DNA of 34,831 nucleotides from Acinetobacter harbinensis (lineage in GTDB: Bacteria; Pseudomonadota; Gammaproteobacteria; Pseudomonadales; Moraxellaceae). Shown piece by piece: positions 1 to 7,663 of this stretch. The notes beneath the pieces were generated by a model. That model was not told where the DNA came from, did no database searches, and saw only the letters and a list, made by a program, of their open reading frames with translations. Position 1 is the stretch's first letter. Each line of letters opens with the position of its first letter. A program made the position numbers and the translations under genes. The DNA is taken from positions 1,374,820 to 1,409,650 of the forward strand of contig NZ_JXBK01000001.1 in the NCBI RefSeq assembly GCF_000816495.1, given 5' to 3'.

Positions 1-216
1 AATTTCAAGCTTCCGCGTTATGTAGTAGACGAGCATTTAGCCGATACGCTGACGTGGTTATGCCATCATCAAGAGAGCTTTGATTCCTTTAGCTATGATG
101 CAATAACTCAACAACTTACCGTGCAACATTTAAATGGTATGGATGTTATTCGGGTGGGTGATTATTTAAATGCCAGTTACGGTATGTTAATCACTGCACA
201 TAACTTTGTAGAATAG
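1..216 (+). CDS. C-terminal end of an unrecognised protein (partial)
   Basis: An open frame enters from the left edge in frame 1 and ends at TAG 214-216, giving the last 71 residues of a protein. The piece reads like a normal soluble protein: mixed charge, aromatic residues, no membrane segment, and an ending of TAHNFVE. I do not recognise a family. A strong hairpin terminator starts about 25 bases after the stop, which supports this being the true end of a transcribed gene. The gene converges on bioB. Its start and most of its length lie outside the window, so no function is proposed. Confidence 0.6.
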   Translation, partial: NFKLPRYVVDEHLADTLTWLCHHQESFDSFSYDAITQQLTVQHLNGMDVIRVGDYLNASYGMLITAHNFVE

Positions 217-238
217 CGCTAGAATAAATTAGAACAAT

Positions 239-264
239 AAAAAAGCCCAAAATGGGCTTTTTTA
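239..264. terminator. Bidirectional terminator between the left-edge gene and bioB
   Basis: The arms AAAAGCCC and GGGCTTTT surround a short AAAAT-type loop, with A and T tracts on both sides. The hairpin therefore works as an intrinsic terminator for the plus-strand gene ending at 216 and for minus-strand bioB ending at 284. Confidence 0.85.
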
Positions 265-283
265 TCTGCTTAGGGCAAACCAA

Positions 284-1273
284 TTAACTGGCCATCGCAT
301 CCACGGCTAGCTCTTTTGCGCTAGGTTTGGCTTTTTCAGCTACTAAACCCAATTTATCAAATAACTGTCGATCTTTACCTTCGCCCGCATTTGGTGTGGT
401 GAGTAATTTTTCGCCTGAGAAAAGCGAATTGGCACCGGCCATAAAGGCTAAAGCTTGGTCAGATTCAGACAATGATTCACGGCCAGCCGAAAGGCGAATA
501 TAACTGTGCGGCATAATAATCCGTGCCACGGCAATGGTCCGAATCCATTCAATCACATCGAGTTTTTCGACATCTGCCAGTGGTGTGCCTTCAATAGGCA
601 CCAACATATTAATAGGTACAGATTCAGGATGAATGGCCAAGGTTGCCAATTCATGTAATAGGCCAATACGGTCTTGCAAACTTTCACCTAAACCGACAAT
701 ACCACCACTACAGACTTTCATACCGGCTTGACGCACCACATCTAAAGTATCTAAACGATCATCAAAGGTACGCGTGGTAATAATCTGTGAATAGTATTCA
801 CGCGAGGTGTCTAAGTTATGATTATAGTAATCTAAACCGGCTTCACCTAAGCGCTGTGCTTGTGACTGATTGAGCATACCCAAAGTCATACAGGTCTCTA
901 AACCCAATGCTTTGACTTCACTGACCATTTCTAACACATAGGGCATGTCGCGCTCATGCGGATTACGCCATGCAGCACCCATACAAAAACGTGATGAACC
1001 TGATGCTAAAGCTTCTTTGGCTTCTTGAATGACTTTATCCACCGCAATACGTTTTTCAGCTTCAAGTTTTGAATCATAACGTGCCGATTGAGAGCAATAC
1101 TTACAATCTTCAGGGCATTTTCCCGTTTTAATGGAAAGTAAGGTGCTGACTTGAATTGTATTTGCATCAAAATGTTCACGGTGAATACGTTGTGCTTCAA
1201 ATACTAAATCTAAAAAAGGTTGTGTATATAAAGTGTGAATTTCTTCTCGTGACCAGTCATTACGTACATTCAT
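284..1273 (-). CDS. bioB: Biotin synthase (radical SAM)
   Basis: Biotin synthase inserts sulfur into dethiobiotin, the last step of biotin synthesis, using a SAM-cleaving [4Fe-4S] cluster and an auxiliary [2Fe-2S] cluster. The radical SAM motif CxxxCxxC is visible as C53, C57 and C60 in [10 protein letters not shown]. The family stretches [19 protein letters not shown] and the glycine-rich [10 protein letters not shown] are also present. At 329 residues the length is normal. The gene stands alone: no bioA, bioF, bioD or bioC lies beside it here, so it is unlinked from the rest of the pathway in this window. A palindrome with a -10-like hexamer lies just upstream and may control it. Confidence 0.97.
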   Translation of the reverse strand: MNVRNDWSREEIHTLYTQPFLDLVFEAQRIHREHFDANTIQVSTLLSIKTGKCPEDCKYCSQSARYDSKLEAEKRIAVDKVIQEAKEALASGSSRFCMGAAWRNPHERDMPYVLEMVSEVKALGLETCMTLGMLNQSQAQRLGEAGLDYYNHNLDTSREYYSQIITTRTFDDRLDTLDVVRQAGMKVCSGGIVGLGESLQDRIGLLHELATLAIHPESVPINMLVPIEGTPLADVEKLDVIEWIRTIAVARIIMPHSYIRLSAGRESLSESDQALAFMAGANSLFSGEKLLTTPNAGEGKDRQLFDKLGLVAEKAKPSAKELAVDAMAS

Positions 1274-1567
1274 TAGCGAAAATCCATAATCATCATTATT
1301 TATTGTGTCCTATCATACCGAATTTATGCCAAATCCAAAGGCATAAAAAGCCAAATATAAGGCTATTTTTGAATTTATTTAGCCTGAATTTTCTTATTCT
1401 AAAATTGCATATTTAGTTACAAAGTCTGCTATTTTTCTCAGAAGATGACAACAAACTATTTTTGAGCTGCAAGAAATTTGCCAAGAACGAGAGACTAAGT
1501 TTTTTCTAAGCTTTAAACTTTGTCATTATCTGTAAAAGTATAGATTGCTTCAATGATTTTAAATAGC
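1274..1567. other. Gap between queG and bioB: AT-rich, with hairpins and the bioB leader
   Basis: No convincing gene is seen in these 294 bases. They hold a perfect 8-base inverted repeat (1323-1347), a -10-like TATGAT on the minus strand (1312-1317), and a weak AGCC/GGCT hairpin with a T tract on the minus strand (about 1345-1370) that could end the queG transcript. The rest is AT-rich without recognised features. Confidence 0.5.
1312..1347 (-). promoter_or_regulatory. Candidate bioB promoter with palindromic operator
   Basis: On the minus strand a perfect inverted repeat, TTTATGCC - 9 bases - GGCATAAA (1323-1347), sits immediately upstream of a -10-like TATGAT (1312-1317), about 39 bases before the bioB ATG. 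The -35 position would fall inside the palindrome and matches the consensus poorly. This fits a site under the control of a DNA-binding protein. The regulator is not identified, and a terminator role for the hairpin is possible but lacks a good T tract. Confidence 0.4.
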
Positions 1568-2671
1568 CTAAGTATTAGCCATGGATTTGGCGATTTGTTC
1601 TGCAATTGCCCAATCAATATGGACTTGCACAATTTCATCATGGGTCGCGTAGGTTTGCCGCAAGCTATGCAGAATCTGCGCAGAGAAGGGCGCGTTACCT
1701 AAGCCGATGGCAATATTGCGCATAAAGCTTTGATAGCCGGTACGCCGCAGTGGGCTACCTTCGGTGTTGGCTAAAAAGGTTGACTCATCCCAGTGCCATA
1801 TATCCAGTAAACTGATTTGGTCTAAACCATAACGCGGATTAAAATCCTCAATACTGGCTTTCTTTGCAAAACTGTTCCACGGACAAATCAACTGACAATC
1901 ATCACAACCAAATACTCGATTACCAATGCCACGACGTAATTCTTCAGCAATAATGCCTTTGTATTCGATGGTTAAATAGGCAATACATTTACGCGCATCG
2001 AGCATATATGGTTCAACAATGGCTTGCGTCGGACAAATATCAATACAGGCACTACACGAACCACAATGTGCAGTCGTTGGTCCATCAAAGGGTAATTCCA
2101 GTGAGGTAAATAATTCACCCAAGACAAAAAAAGAACCGGATTTTTTTTCAATCAATAACGTGTGTTTACCAGTCCAACCCATACCTGCATTTTCAGCCAA
2201 AGATTTTTCAAAAACCGGCGCAGAGTCAGCAAAAGGGCGTGATTCAAAATCACCGACTTTTTCACGAATACGCGTAGCCAAGGTTTTAAGACGACCGCGC
2301 ATGGTTTTATGATAATCACGTCCACGCGCATAACGCGCAATAATGGCGGCATTTGGCTCATCGGGGATATAACGCGGTTTTGGGGTTTCAACCAAATAAT
2401 TCATACGTACACAAATAATGCTTTGCGTACCCGGAACCAGTAAGGTGGGATCAGCGCGTTTTTCTAAATTTTCTTCCAAAAACTTCATGTCACCATGATA
2501 ACCACGCTTTAAATACTCTTTAAATCGCGCTAATTCTGCTTGAGCATCTGGTTTGGCAATGACACAATCAGCAAAGCCAAGATCTAAAGCTTGCGCTTTA
2601 ATCCATGCTTTTAATGCTTCAGGATCAATCTGCTGTAACTGAATATTAGGTGAAGATGGGATGGATGACAT
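1568..2671 (-). CDS. queG: Epoxyqueuosine reductase
   Basis: QueG reduces epoxyqueuosine to queuosine in the anticodon wobble position of tRNAs for Tyr, His, Asn and Asp, using cobalamin and two [4Fe-4S] clusters. The ferredoxin-type cysteines are plain: C203, C206, C209 and C213 in the CGSCSACIDICP stretch, then C229, and C256, C259 and C263 in the GCDDCQLICPW stretch. The family motif around FADSAPVFEKSLAENAG is intact. The length of 367 residues is typical. It starts only 23 bases from the start of the divergent NAD(P)HX repair gene, so its promoter must lie inside that gene or overlap its leader. A small internal 4Fe-4S ferredoxin alone is ruled out by the length and the N-terminal DUF1730-type region. 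Confidence 0.96.
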   Translation of the reverse strand: MSSIPSSPNIQLQQIDPEALKAWIKAQALDLGFADCVIAKPDAQAELARFKEYLKRGYHGDMKFLEENLEKRADPTLLVPGTQSIICVRMNYLVETPKPRYIPDEPNAAIIARYARGRDYHKTMRGRLKTLATRIREKVGDFESRPFADSAPVFEKSLAENAGMGWTGKHTLLIEKKSGSFFVLGELFTSLELPFDGPTTAHCGSCSACIDICPTQAIVEPYMLDARKCIAYLTIEYKGIIAEELRRGIGNRVFGCDDCQLICPWNSFAKKASIEDFNPRYGLDQISLLDIWHWDESTFLANTEGSPLRRTGYQSFMRNIAIGLGNAPFSAQILHSLRQTYATHDEIVQVHIDWAIAEQIAKSMANT

Positions 2672-2694
2672 AAATTATAAACAGGACAAGAATA

Positions 2695-4185
2695 ATGCAT
2701 CAGCAAGTTTATCATAGCCGAGATATTCAAGCATGGGAGCAACGTTGGTTTGCCAAACAAAACAGCGCTTATGGCTTAATGCAGCAAGCAGCTTGGAGCA
2801 TTGCTCAGCGTTTAGATGGTTTATTTCAATCCACGACAGTATCCAATCAAAAAATTAAAAAAATTGCGGTGTGGTGCGGCACAGGAAATAATGCCGGTGA
2901 TGGTTATTGTATCGCGAGTTATTTACAACAATTCGGTTATCAGGTGGAAATTTTTGCCGCGATGGCCGGTGAATCTGCGGACTTAGATCAGGCCATTGCA
3001 TGTGCAGTCCAACATGGGATTGAAATTCATCCACATTTTAAGATAGCCACTCTCTTTGATTGTCATATTGATGCTTTATTTGGCATTGGCTTAAATCGTG
3101 CTTTAGATGGCTCTTGGCAAAGCATTATTCAAAACTTTAATGCACAATCGGGTTTAAAAATTGCGATTGATATCTCCAGTGGTTTACATGCCAATACAGG
3201 GCAAGTGTTGCCTTGTGCGATCAAGGCGGATCGAACCTTTACTGTATTGGGTTTAAAAGCCGGTTTATTTACTGGACAAGGCAAGGAATATGCGGGACAG
3301 ATTGAGGTGATCTCGCTGATTCCTACCGATAGCGCCTTGACCACACTTGCACAGCTTTCACCTACTGCTATTGAGTTACCTAAGCGTCAGGCATTTGGTC
3401 ATAAAGGCAGTTATGGTCATGTATTGGTGGTGGGTGGTCATGCCGATATGGGCGGCGCAGTGATGATGGCGGCTGAAGCTGCATTTAGTGCCGGTGCAGG
3501 TAAAGTAACTGTGGTCTGTCATGCCAAGCATCACACTGCAATTTTAGCGCGCGCACCGAATATTATGCTGCGTGATATTGATGCTTTAAGTGATGGAGAG
3601 ATTGAGCAATTATTAGAGTATGTCGATGCTGTCAGTTTTGGAATGGGCTTGGGACGAGATGCATGGTCAGAACAGCAATATGGCAAATGGTTTAGCAGAA
3701 TTTATCACGCTACTCATCTACAGGTGGTACTCGATGCCGACGCACTGTGGTTTTTAGCCCTGCAACCCACGCGATTAAACACTAAAAGCTATGCCACACC
3801 GCATTCAGGTGAAGCAGCAAAGCTGCTAAATTGCTCCGTTAAAGAGATAGAGCAGGATCGAGTTGCCGCGATTTATCAATTACAACAAAAATATGCCGGA
3901 CAATGGCTGCTCAAAGGTGCAGGAAGCCTAATTTTAGAAGATCAGCTGTGGATTTGTACGGCCGGCAATGCAGGTATGGGCACGGGGGGGATGGGCGATG
4001 TATTGGCCGGAATGACTGCAAGTTTAAAAGCGCAATTCGCTGAGCAGATACATCTACATGAAATTGTCACCTTGCATGCTTTAGCCGGTGATTGGTTGGC
4101 GAAAAAAGGCATGCGTGGCCTACAGGCTTATCATATGAGTGAGGCGGTTTATCATGTGGTCAATCAGGGCCGTGCCGATGACTAA
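2695..4185 (+). CDS. nnr: Bifunctional NAD(P)H-hydrate epimerase / ADP-dependent NAD(P)HX dehydratase
   Basis: This enzyme repairs hydrated, inactive NADH and NADPH. The N-terminal YjeF_N half (about residues 1-210) epimerises the R and S hydrates; VWCGTGNNAGDGY is its nucleotide-binding loop. The C-terminal carbohydrate-kinase-like half (about 225-490) dehydrates S-NAD(P)HX; HKGSYGHVLVVGG, the TPHSGEAA stretch and the NAGMGTGGMGDVLAG loop are its hallmarks. At 496 residues it is a full fusion protein. AGGA eight bases before the ATG is a good ribosome binding site. The stop codon overlaps the acylphosphatase start by eight bases (ATGACTAA at 4178-4185), so the two are probably translationally coupled. 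Confidence 0.95.
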   Translation: MHQQVYHSRDIQAWEQRWFAKQNSAYGLMQQAAWSIAQRLDGLFQSTTVSNQKIKKIAVWCGTGNNAGDGYCIASYLQQFGYQVEIFAAMAGESADLDQAIACAVQHGIEIHPHFKIATLFDCHIDALFGIGLNRALDGSWQSIIQNFNAQSGLKIAIDISSGLHANTGQVLPCAIKADRTFTVLGLKAGLFTGQGKEYAGQIEVISLIPTDSALTTLAQLSPTAIELPKRQAFGHKGSYGHVLVVGGHADMGGAVMMAAEAAFSAGAGKVTVVCHAKHHTAILARAPNIMLRDIDALSDGEIEQLLEYVDAVSFGMGLGRDAWSEQQYGKWFSRIYHATHLQVVLDADALWFLALQPTRLNTKSYATPHSGEAAKLLNCSVKEIEQDRVAAIYQLQQKYAGQWLLKGAGSLILEDQLWICTAGNAGMGTGGMGDVLAGMTASLKAQFAEQIHLHEIVTLHALAGDWLAKKGMRGLQAYHMSEAVYHVVNQGRADD

Positions 4186-4402
4186 AGCCATCAAGTTAAT
4201 CATTCAAGGTCGGGTGCAAGGGGTGGGTTATCGCCGTTGGTTTCAGCAGCAGGCGTTAGCATTGCAGCTAAACGGGTATGTGCGAAATTTAGCTACAGGT
4301 GAAGTTGAAGCGGTCATTATTGGATTACAAGCTGCTTTACAGGAGATGGTCGAGCGTAGTTATGAAGGGCCAAAGCATGCACAAGTGCTCAATATTATGT
4401 AA
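4178..4402 (+). pseudogene. Acylphosphatase with a premature stop
   Basis: Acylphosphatases hydrolyse acyl phosphates such as acetyl phosphate. Residues 1-74 show the family: the phosphate-binding loop GRVQGVGYR with the catalytic Arg, and GYVRN with the catalytic Asn. The frame stops at TAA 4400-4402, but the same frame continues to TAG 4454-4456 and encodes SVSSIEQPFIRFEILRS, exactly the kind of C-terminal strand (ending FEIL) that acylphosphatases carry. Reading through would give 92 residues, the usual family length, against 74 as it stands. A single CAA to TAA change is the simplest explanation. ATG 4178 is preferred over upstream ATGs because it overlaps the nnr stop. Whether a shortened protein still folds is unknown, since the last strand of the fold is lost. 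A sequencing error is the main alternative. Confidence 0.8.
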
Positions 4403-4492
4403 AGTGTGAGCAGTATTGAACAGCCATTTATCCGATTTGAGATATTGCGTTCATAGCAGTTTTTAAAAAGATCAAACTACAGAGTGAAAATA

Positions 4493-4828
4493 ATGAATAA
4501 ATATTGGGTGGTGGCAATCGTGGTCATCGTTTGTATTTTGGTGGTCATTTACACGCAGCGCAGCAGTTCTCACGTGAGCAAAAAATCATTAAAGCAAATT
4601 CTACAAAATGCTTATCCGCAATATCAAGTGATTGAAAAGCAGCAAGACCTCATCATTTGTGAGGTGGATCATCGTAACCTGCTGCAGGAGCTGGTGATGA
4701 TCCGAATTGATCCCCAGCAGAAAAAGAACATGCGAACTTTTGGTCGTCGCGTGACCTTTACCTATCCTAAGCCACCCGCGCTTCGAGAAATGCGTAAAGA
4801 CTTCGCCGTGTATTTATCCACGCATTAA
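4493..4828 (+). CDS. Small membrane-anchored protein of unknown function
   Basis: The 111-residue protein starts MNKYWVV and has one strongly hydrophobic segment at about residues 4-21, followed by a basic, polar soluble part with no cysteine pairs or known catalytic motif. It is predicted to be anchored in the inner membrane by its N-terminus with the rest probably in the periplasm. ATG 4493 is preferred; an in-frame GTG at 4484 would add three residues. It lies 37 bases after the acylphosphatase readthrough stop, and its own stop is one base from the ruvC stop, so the two genes converge with no room for a separate terminator. I do not recognise the family. Confidence 0.7.
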   Translation: MNKYWVVAIVVIVCILVVIYTQRSSSHVSKKSLKQILQNAYPQYQVIEKQQDLIICEVDHRNLLQELVMIRIDPQQKKNMRTFGRRVTFTYPKPPALREMRKDFAVYLSTH

Positions 4829-4829
4829 T

Positions 4830-5375
4830 TTATCTTTTGCGACTGCTGGTTCGACCACGTCCACGTGCCATACCGCCAAGCGCATTCAATACGGCCATTT
4901 TGCTCATACTGCCTGAGGCATGTGCATGGCAAATGGCTGCCGCTAAAGCATCTGCGGCATCTTGTTGCGGCTTAATGCTTAAATTCAAAATCCGCATCAC
5001 CATCATTTGTACTTGTTCTTTATCCGCTGCGCCATAACCCACCACCGATTGTTTGATTTGTCGGGCAGTATATTCCGCCACTTGTAAATCTAAATTCACC
5101 AAAGCTGCAATGGCTGCACCGCGTGCTTGGCCCAGTTTTAAGGCCGAATCTGGATTTTGTGCCATAAAAACTTGTTCAACCGCAGCTTCCGTTGGCCCAT
5201 GAAACTTCACAATACGTTCCACACCAGCAAAAATACGTTTTAAGCGTTCTGGCATTTCTGGTGTTTCAGTGCGAATGGTGCCTGCATCTACAAAAGTCAG
5301 TTTTTGCCCATCTTTTTCGATGATACCGTAGCCTGTCATACGTGAACCTGGATCGATACCAATAATTAATGACAT
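4830..5375 (-). CDS. ruvC: Crossover junction endodeoxyribonuclease RuvC
   Basis: RuvC is the Holliday junction resolvase that works with RuvAB in recombinational repair. The acidic active site is visible: D8 in GIDPGS, E67 in AAVEQVF, and D139 and D142 in QQDAADAL. The length of 181 residues is slightly longer than the common 173 because of an arginine-rich C-terminal tail ([11 protein letters not shown]). No ruvA or ruvB is adjacent in this window. The gene converges on the small membrane protein with a one-base gap and diverges from the FxsA-like gene. Confidence 0.97.
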   Translation of the reverse strand: MSLIIGIDPGSRMTGYGIIEKDGQKLTFVDAGTIRTETPEMPERLKRIFAGVERIVKFHGPTEAAVEQVFMAQNPDSALKLGQARGAAIAALVNLDLQVAEYTARQIKQSVVGYGAADKEQVQMMVMRILNLSIKPQQDAADALAAAICHAHASGSMSKMAVLNALGGMARGRGRTSSRKR

Positions 5376-5497
5376 ATAAAGACTTTAAAAATAAAATAAT
5401 GCCCATATTGTTACATAAGCGTATCAAAAAAGCTTGGTCGTGATTAAGCACTTGAATATTGCCCCCTATTTATTTTGTTGAGATTAGATTAATTTTT

Positions 5498-6070
5498 ATG
5501 AAATTATTTCTTATTGTGCTTGTTGGCTTAATCCTTGAAGTCTTCGTTTGGATTGGCGTGGGTGACCTCGTCGGTAGTATGTGGTACGTGTTTTTCTGGT
5601 TTATTGTGGCCTTTTTTATCGGTATCAATTTAATCCGTAAATATGCGGGCGGTTTAATGCCGCAGATGCAACAAATGCGTAGCGGACAAATGAGTGGTGA
5701 TCCTGCTTTAATGGCCAATCTGCCTAAAATTCTAGCCGGTTTGCTGCTACTTATTCCTGGTCTGATTAGTGATGTTTTGGCTGTATTAATCCTGATTCCA
5801 AGCGTGCAGAATCTTCTAAAAAATGCGTTGATGAAAACCATGGCAAAACGTCAACAAGCGATGATGGAAAAAATGATGGGTGGTATGATGGGGGGCATGG
5901 GCGCAGATGCTTCCGGCCAAAATCCTTTTGCAGATATGATGCGTCAGATGCAAGACATGCAACAGCAAGGTGGCACAGGATCACGTCAAGATTCCAATGT
6001 AATCGATGGCGAAGCGCGTGAAATCACACCAGAAGCTAAAAAAATTGAAATGAAAGATCTGAATAAATAA
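5498..6070 (+). CDS. fxsA: FxsA-family inner-membrane protein
   Basis: FxsA was named in E. coli for suppressing F-plasmid exclusion of phage T7 when overproduced; its normal role is unclear. The N-terminal part (about residues 1-45) has two hydrophobic segments, and a further pair surrounds LLLIPGLISDVLAVLILIP (about 80-100), the family signature. The C-terminal 80 residues are rich in Met, Gly and Gln (MMGGMMGGM), as often seen in this family. ATG 5498 is chosen because the open frame further upstream begins only at a TTG with no support. The length is 190 residues. A terminator follows at 6091. Confidence 0.88.
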   Translation: MKLFLIVLVGLILEVFVWIGVGDLVGSMWYVFFWFIVAFFIGINLIRKYAGGLMPQMQQMRSGQMSGDPALMANLPKILAGLLLLIPGLISDVLAVLILIPSVQNLLKNALMKTMAKRQQAMMEKMMGGMMGGMGADASGQNPFADMMRQMQDMQQQGGTGSRQDSNVIDGEAREITPEAKKIEMKDLNK

Positions 6071-6090
6071 CTTTATTGATCTGACCTATT

Positions 6091-6122
6091 AAAAAAGCTG
6101 AATCTGAGGATTTGGCTTTTTT
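6091..6122 (+). terminator. Terminator after fxsA
   Basis: The hairpin pairs AAAAAAGCTGAATC with GATTTGGCTTTTTT (two G:U pairs) around a TGAG loop and ends in a T tract. It starts about 20 bases after the fxsA stop. Confidence 0.8.
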
Positions 6123-6158
6123 ATTACGTGACTTTTATAGAAAAATATTACGAGCAAC

Positions 6159-6187
6159 CATACAAAAATTTGAACAAACGATATAAT
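6159..6187 (+). promoter_or_regulatory. Candidate promoter of the LysE-family gene
   Basis: A perfect -10 TATAAT lies at 6182-6187 with a weak -35 (CATACA, 6159-6164) 17 bases upstream. The start codon at 6216 would leave a leader of about 20 bases with no clear Shine-Dalgarno sequence. Confidence 0.45.
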
Positions 6188-6215
6188 ACGCTTTTTAAAA
6201 ATCTGCCTTATTTCT

Positions 6216-6851
6216 ATGTCATTACTTCTGACTATTTGTGCTTTGCATTTTGTGGCGCAACTCAGCCCCGGTCCTGATGTTTTATTGATTGCTAAAAGTG
6301 CAGCATCCACATCAAGAGCCAATAGCTTAAAAGTCGTTTTCGGTATTTCAGTGGGTATCTTGGTGTGGGTGGCATTAACGCTACTCGGTTTTACCGTACT
6401 TATTGAACATTTTCCTTGGATACAGCAGTTATTAATGTTGGTCGGTGGCTTGTTTTTAGCCCGCATGGGGTGGGCCATGTTGCAAGAAGGTTTGAAACAG
6501 CGTCAGCCAAACGTGCTGCTTGAGGATGAATCTGTTGTTACGGCAAAAACTAAAAATTATTTTCTACTAGGCCTAATGACCAATTTGGCCAATCCTAAAA
6601 CACTGATTTATTTTAGTAGTGTATTTTCTTTGGCGTTAAGTGCATCTGCTTCCACGCATTTAAAAACACAATTGGCCTTTATTATTCCAATCCAAACTTT
6701 CTTGGTGTTTAGCGGCTTAATGCTGGTGTTGTCTTTGCCGAAAATTAAAATCGCTTATCAGCGTTCCGGTAGTTATATTGATATTATCTCGGGTGGCTTA
6801 TTCTTAATTTTTGCATTTTGGTTGATCTATGACGCTATCAGCCTACTTTAG
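6216..6851 (+). CDS. LysE/RhtB-family amino acid exporter
   Basis: The 211-residue protein has about six hydrophobic segments and the family start HFVAQLSPGPDVLLIAKSA, which contains the conserved SPGPD motif of the LysE/RhtB efflux family. The second conserved part, NLANPKTLIYFSSVF, is also present. Members export amino acids or their lactones, such as homoserine lactone, threonine and lysine; the substrate cannot be told from sequence. It has its own promoter candidate and follows a terminator, so it is probably a single-gene unit. Its stop overlaps that of the convergent small gene by a few bases. Confidence 0.9.
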   Translation: MSLLLTICALHFVAQLSPGPDVLLIAKSAASTSRANSLKVVFGISVGILVWVALTLLGFTVLIEHFPWIQQLLMLVGGLFLARMGWAMLQEGLKQRQPNVLLEDESVVTAKTKNYFLLGLMTNLANPKTLIYFSSVFSLALSASASTHLKTQLAFIIPIQTFLVFSGLMLVLSLPKIKIAYQRSGSYIDIISGGLFLIFAFWLIYDAISLL

Positions 6852-7036
6852 TCCTGTTGAACAGGCTCAGCAGCAGGCTGCGCTGGTGGAATTGTGGTAA
6901 CAGTGGTGTGCTGATCTTTTTCAGCTTGTGAGTAACGATTGGGCTTTAATGTACTTTCTGTATTTTCTGAGCCTTTATAGCTGCGACTGCGGTTGGCGCG
7001 TTCGCGTAAACCGCCTTTTTTAATCAATTGAACCAT
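6848..7036 (-). CDS. Small hydrophilic protein of unknown function
   Basis: The 62-residue protein starts MVQLIKKGG, has a basic first half rich in Arg, Ser and Lys, and ends in a Thr/Pro/Ala/Gln-rich tail. It has no membrane segment and no cysteines. It is judged real because GGAG lies eight bases before the ATG on the minus strand, and the frame ends exactly where the LysE-family gene ends (a four-base overlap of the convergent stops). The composition suggests a disordered protein. No family is recognised. Confidence 0.6.
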   Translation of the reverse strand: MVQLIKKGGLRERANRSRSYKGSENTESTLKPNRYSQAEKDQHTTVTTIPPAQPAAEPVQQD

Positions 7037-7364
7037 AATATAAACTCCAAAATTAGCTCGACTCTTTTAACCAACATATCCAGAAAATGTAGATCATCGC
7101 TAAGACCTAAATTTCACGATTGCTTTATGACATCGCATCGAATAAGTATATTTTATAGCGCGAAGTGATGAAATCAATGCACTAAAATAAAAGTGATATC
7201 TGAATATTTTTTAAAAAATAAAACACAGCGTTCTAATTTTTAATAAATGCGCTTGTGTCTGTATAAAAACTGACCTATGATTTTATACAGATTACCTTTC
7301 AGCATATTTAGATCATGCGCTGAAAAGATAAAAACAAAAATATATGTAATTAAGGAGAATAGCG
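7037..7364. other. Divergent gap with a 10-base perfect inverted repeat
   Basis: This AT-rich stretch separates two divergent small genes and holds no gene that I can support. It contains the perfect inverted repeat CTGTATAAAA - 12 bases - TTTTATACAG (7259-7290) and a second one, TTTCAGC - 15 bases - GCTGAAA (7297-7325). Both precede the zinc-ribbon gene. Confidence 0.5.
7259..7325 (+). promoter_or_regulatory. Two inverted repeats upstream of the zinc-ribbon gene
   Basis: CTGTATAAAA (7259-7268) pairs perfectly with TTTTATACAG (7281-7290), and TTTCAGC (7297-7303) pairs with GCTGAAA (7319-7325). They lie 40-105 bases before the start codon. They may be operator sites or a structured leader; neither is followed by a strong T tract on the plus strand. 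Confidence 0.35.
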
Positions 7365-7610
7365 ATGTTGTATCAATGTCATTGTGCGTGTTGCGAACGG
7401 GTGGTTGAAGCTGGCCAAAAGCAATGTAGTCATTGTGGTTCACACACAATTAAAAGCCCATATAGTTTTTGGATGTTTTGCATTTTAGCCTGTTTGGCGG
7501 CAGTGATTGTGTTTAAAGTGGTGCATGTCTATTTGCAAGATCATCAGGAAATGCCGGTACAGCAAAGTTTACTCGATGTTCTGAATCAAAATAATAAGTC
7601 TGGGCGCTAA
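7365..7610 (+). CDS. Small zinc-ribbon membrane protein
   Basis: The 81-residue protein has an N-terminal treble-clef or ribbon-like set of cysteines, CHCACC (C5, C7, C9, C10) and CSHCG (C21, C24), which would bind one zinc or similar metal. One membrane segment follows at about residues 34-52 (FCILACLAAVIVFKVVHVY), then a short polar tail. The metal site would face the cytoplasm if the N-terminus is inside. AAGGAG lies seven to eight bases before the ATG, a very strong ribosome binding site. A good terminator follows at once, so it is a single-gene unit. The function is not known. Confidence 0.8.
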   Translation: MLYQCHCACCERVVEAGQKQCSHCGSHTIKSPYSFWMFCILACLAAVIVFKVVHVYLQDHQEMPVQQSLLDVLNQNNKSGR

Positions 7611-7615
7611 ACTTT

Positions 7616-7640
7616 AAAACCTGAGTGCCGATCAGGTTTT
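7616..7640 (+). terminator. Terminator after the zinc-ribbon gene
   Basis: AAAACCTGA pairs with TCAGGTTTT around a seven-base loop. It starts five bases after the stop codon and also lies beyond the end of the convergent ydhR-like gene. Confidence 0.8.
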
Positions 7641-7663
7641 AATTGCAGTGTACTTGATGTTTA

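Noticed and set aside
5470..5841. 123-residue open frame on the minus strand inside fxsA
   Set aside because: It is antisense to a well-supported membrane protein gene, and its composition follows from that gene.
6089..6478. 129-residue minus-strand frame over the start of the LysE-family gene
   Set aside because: It overlaps a good promoter and a family member with the SPGPD motif on the other strand, and shows no family features of its own.
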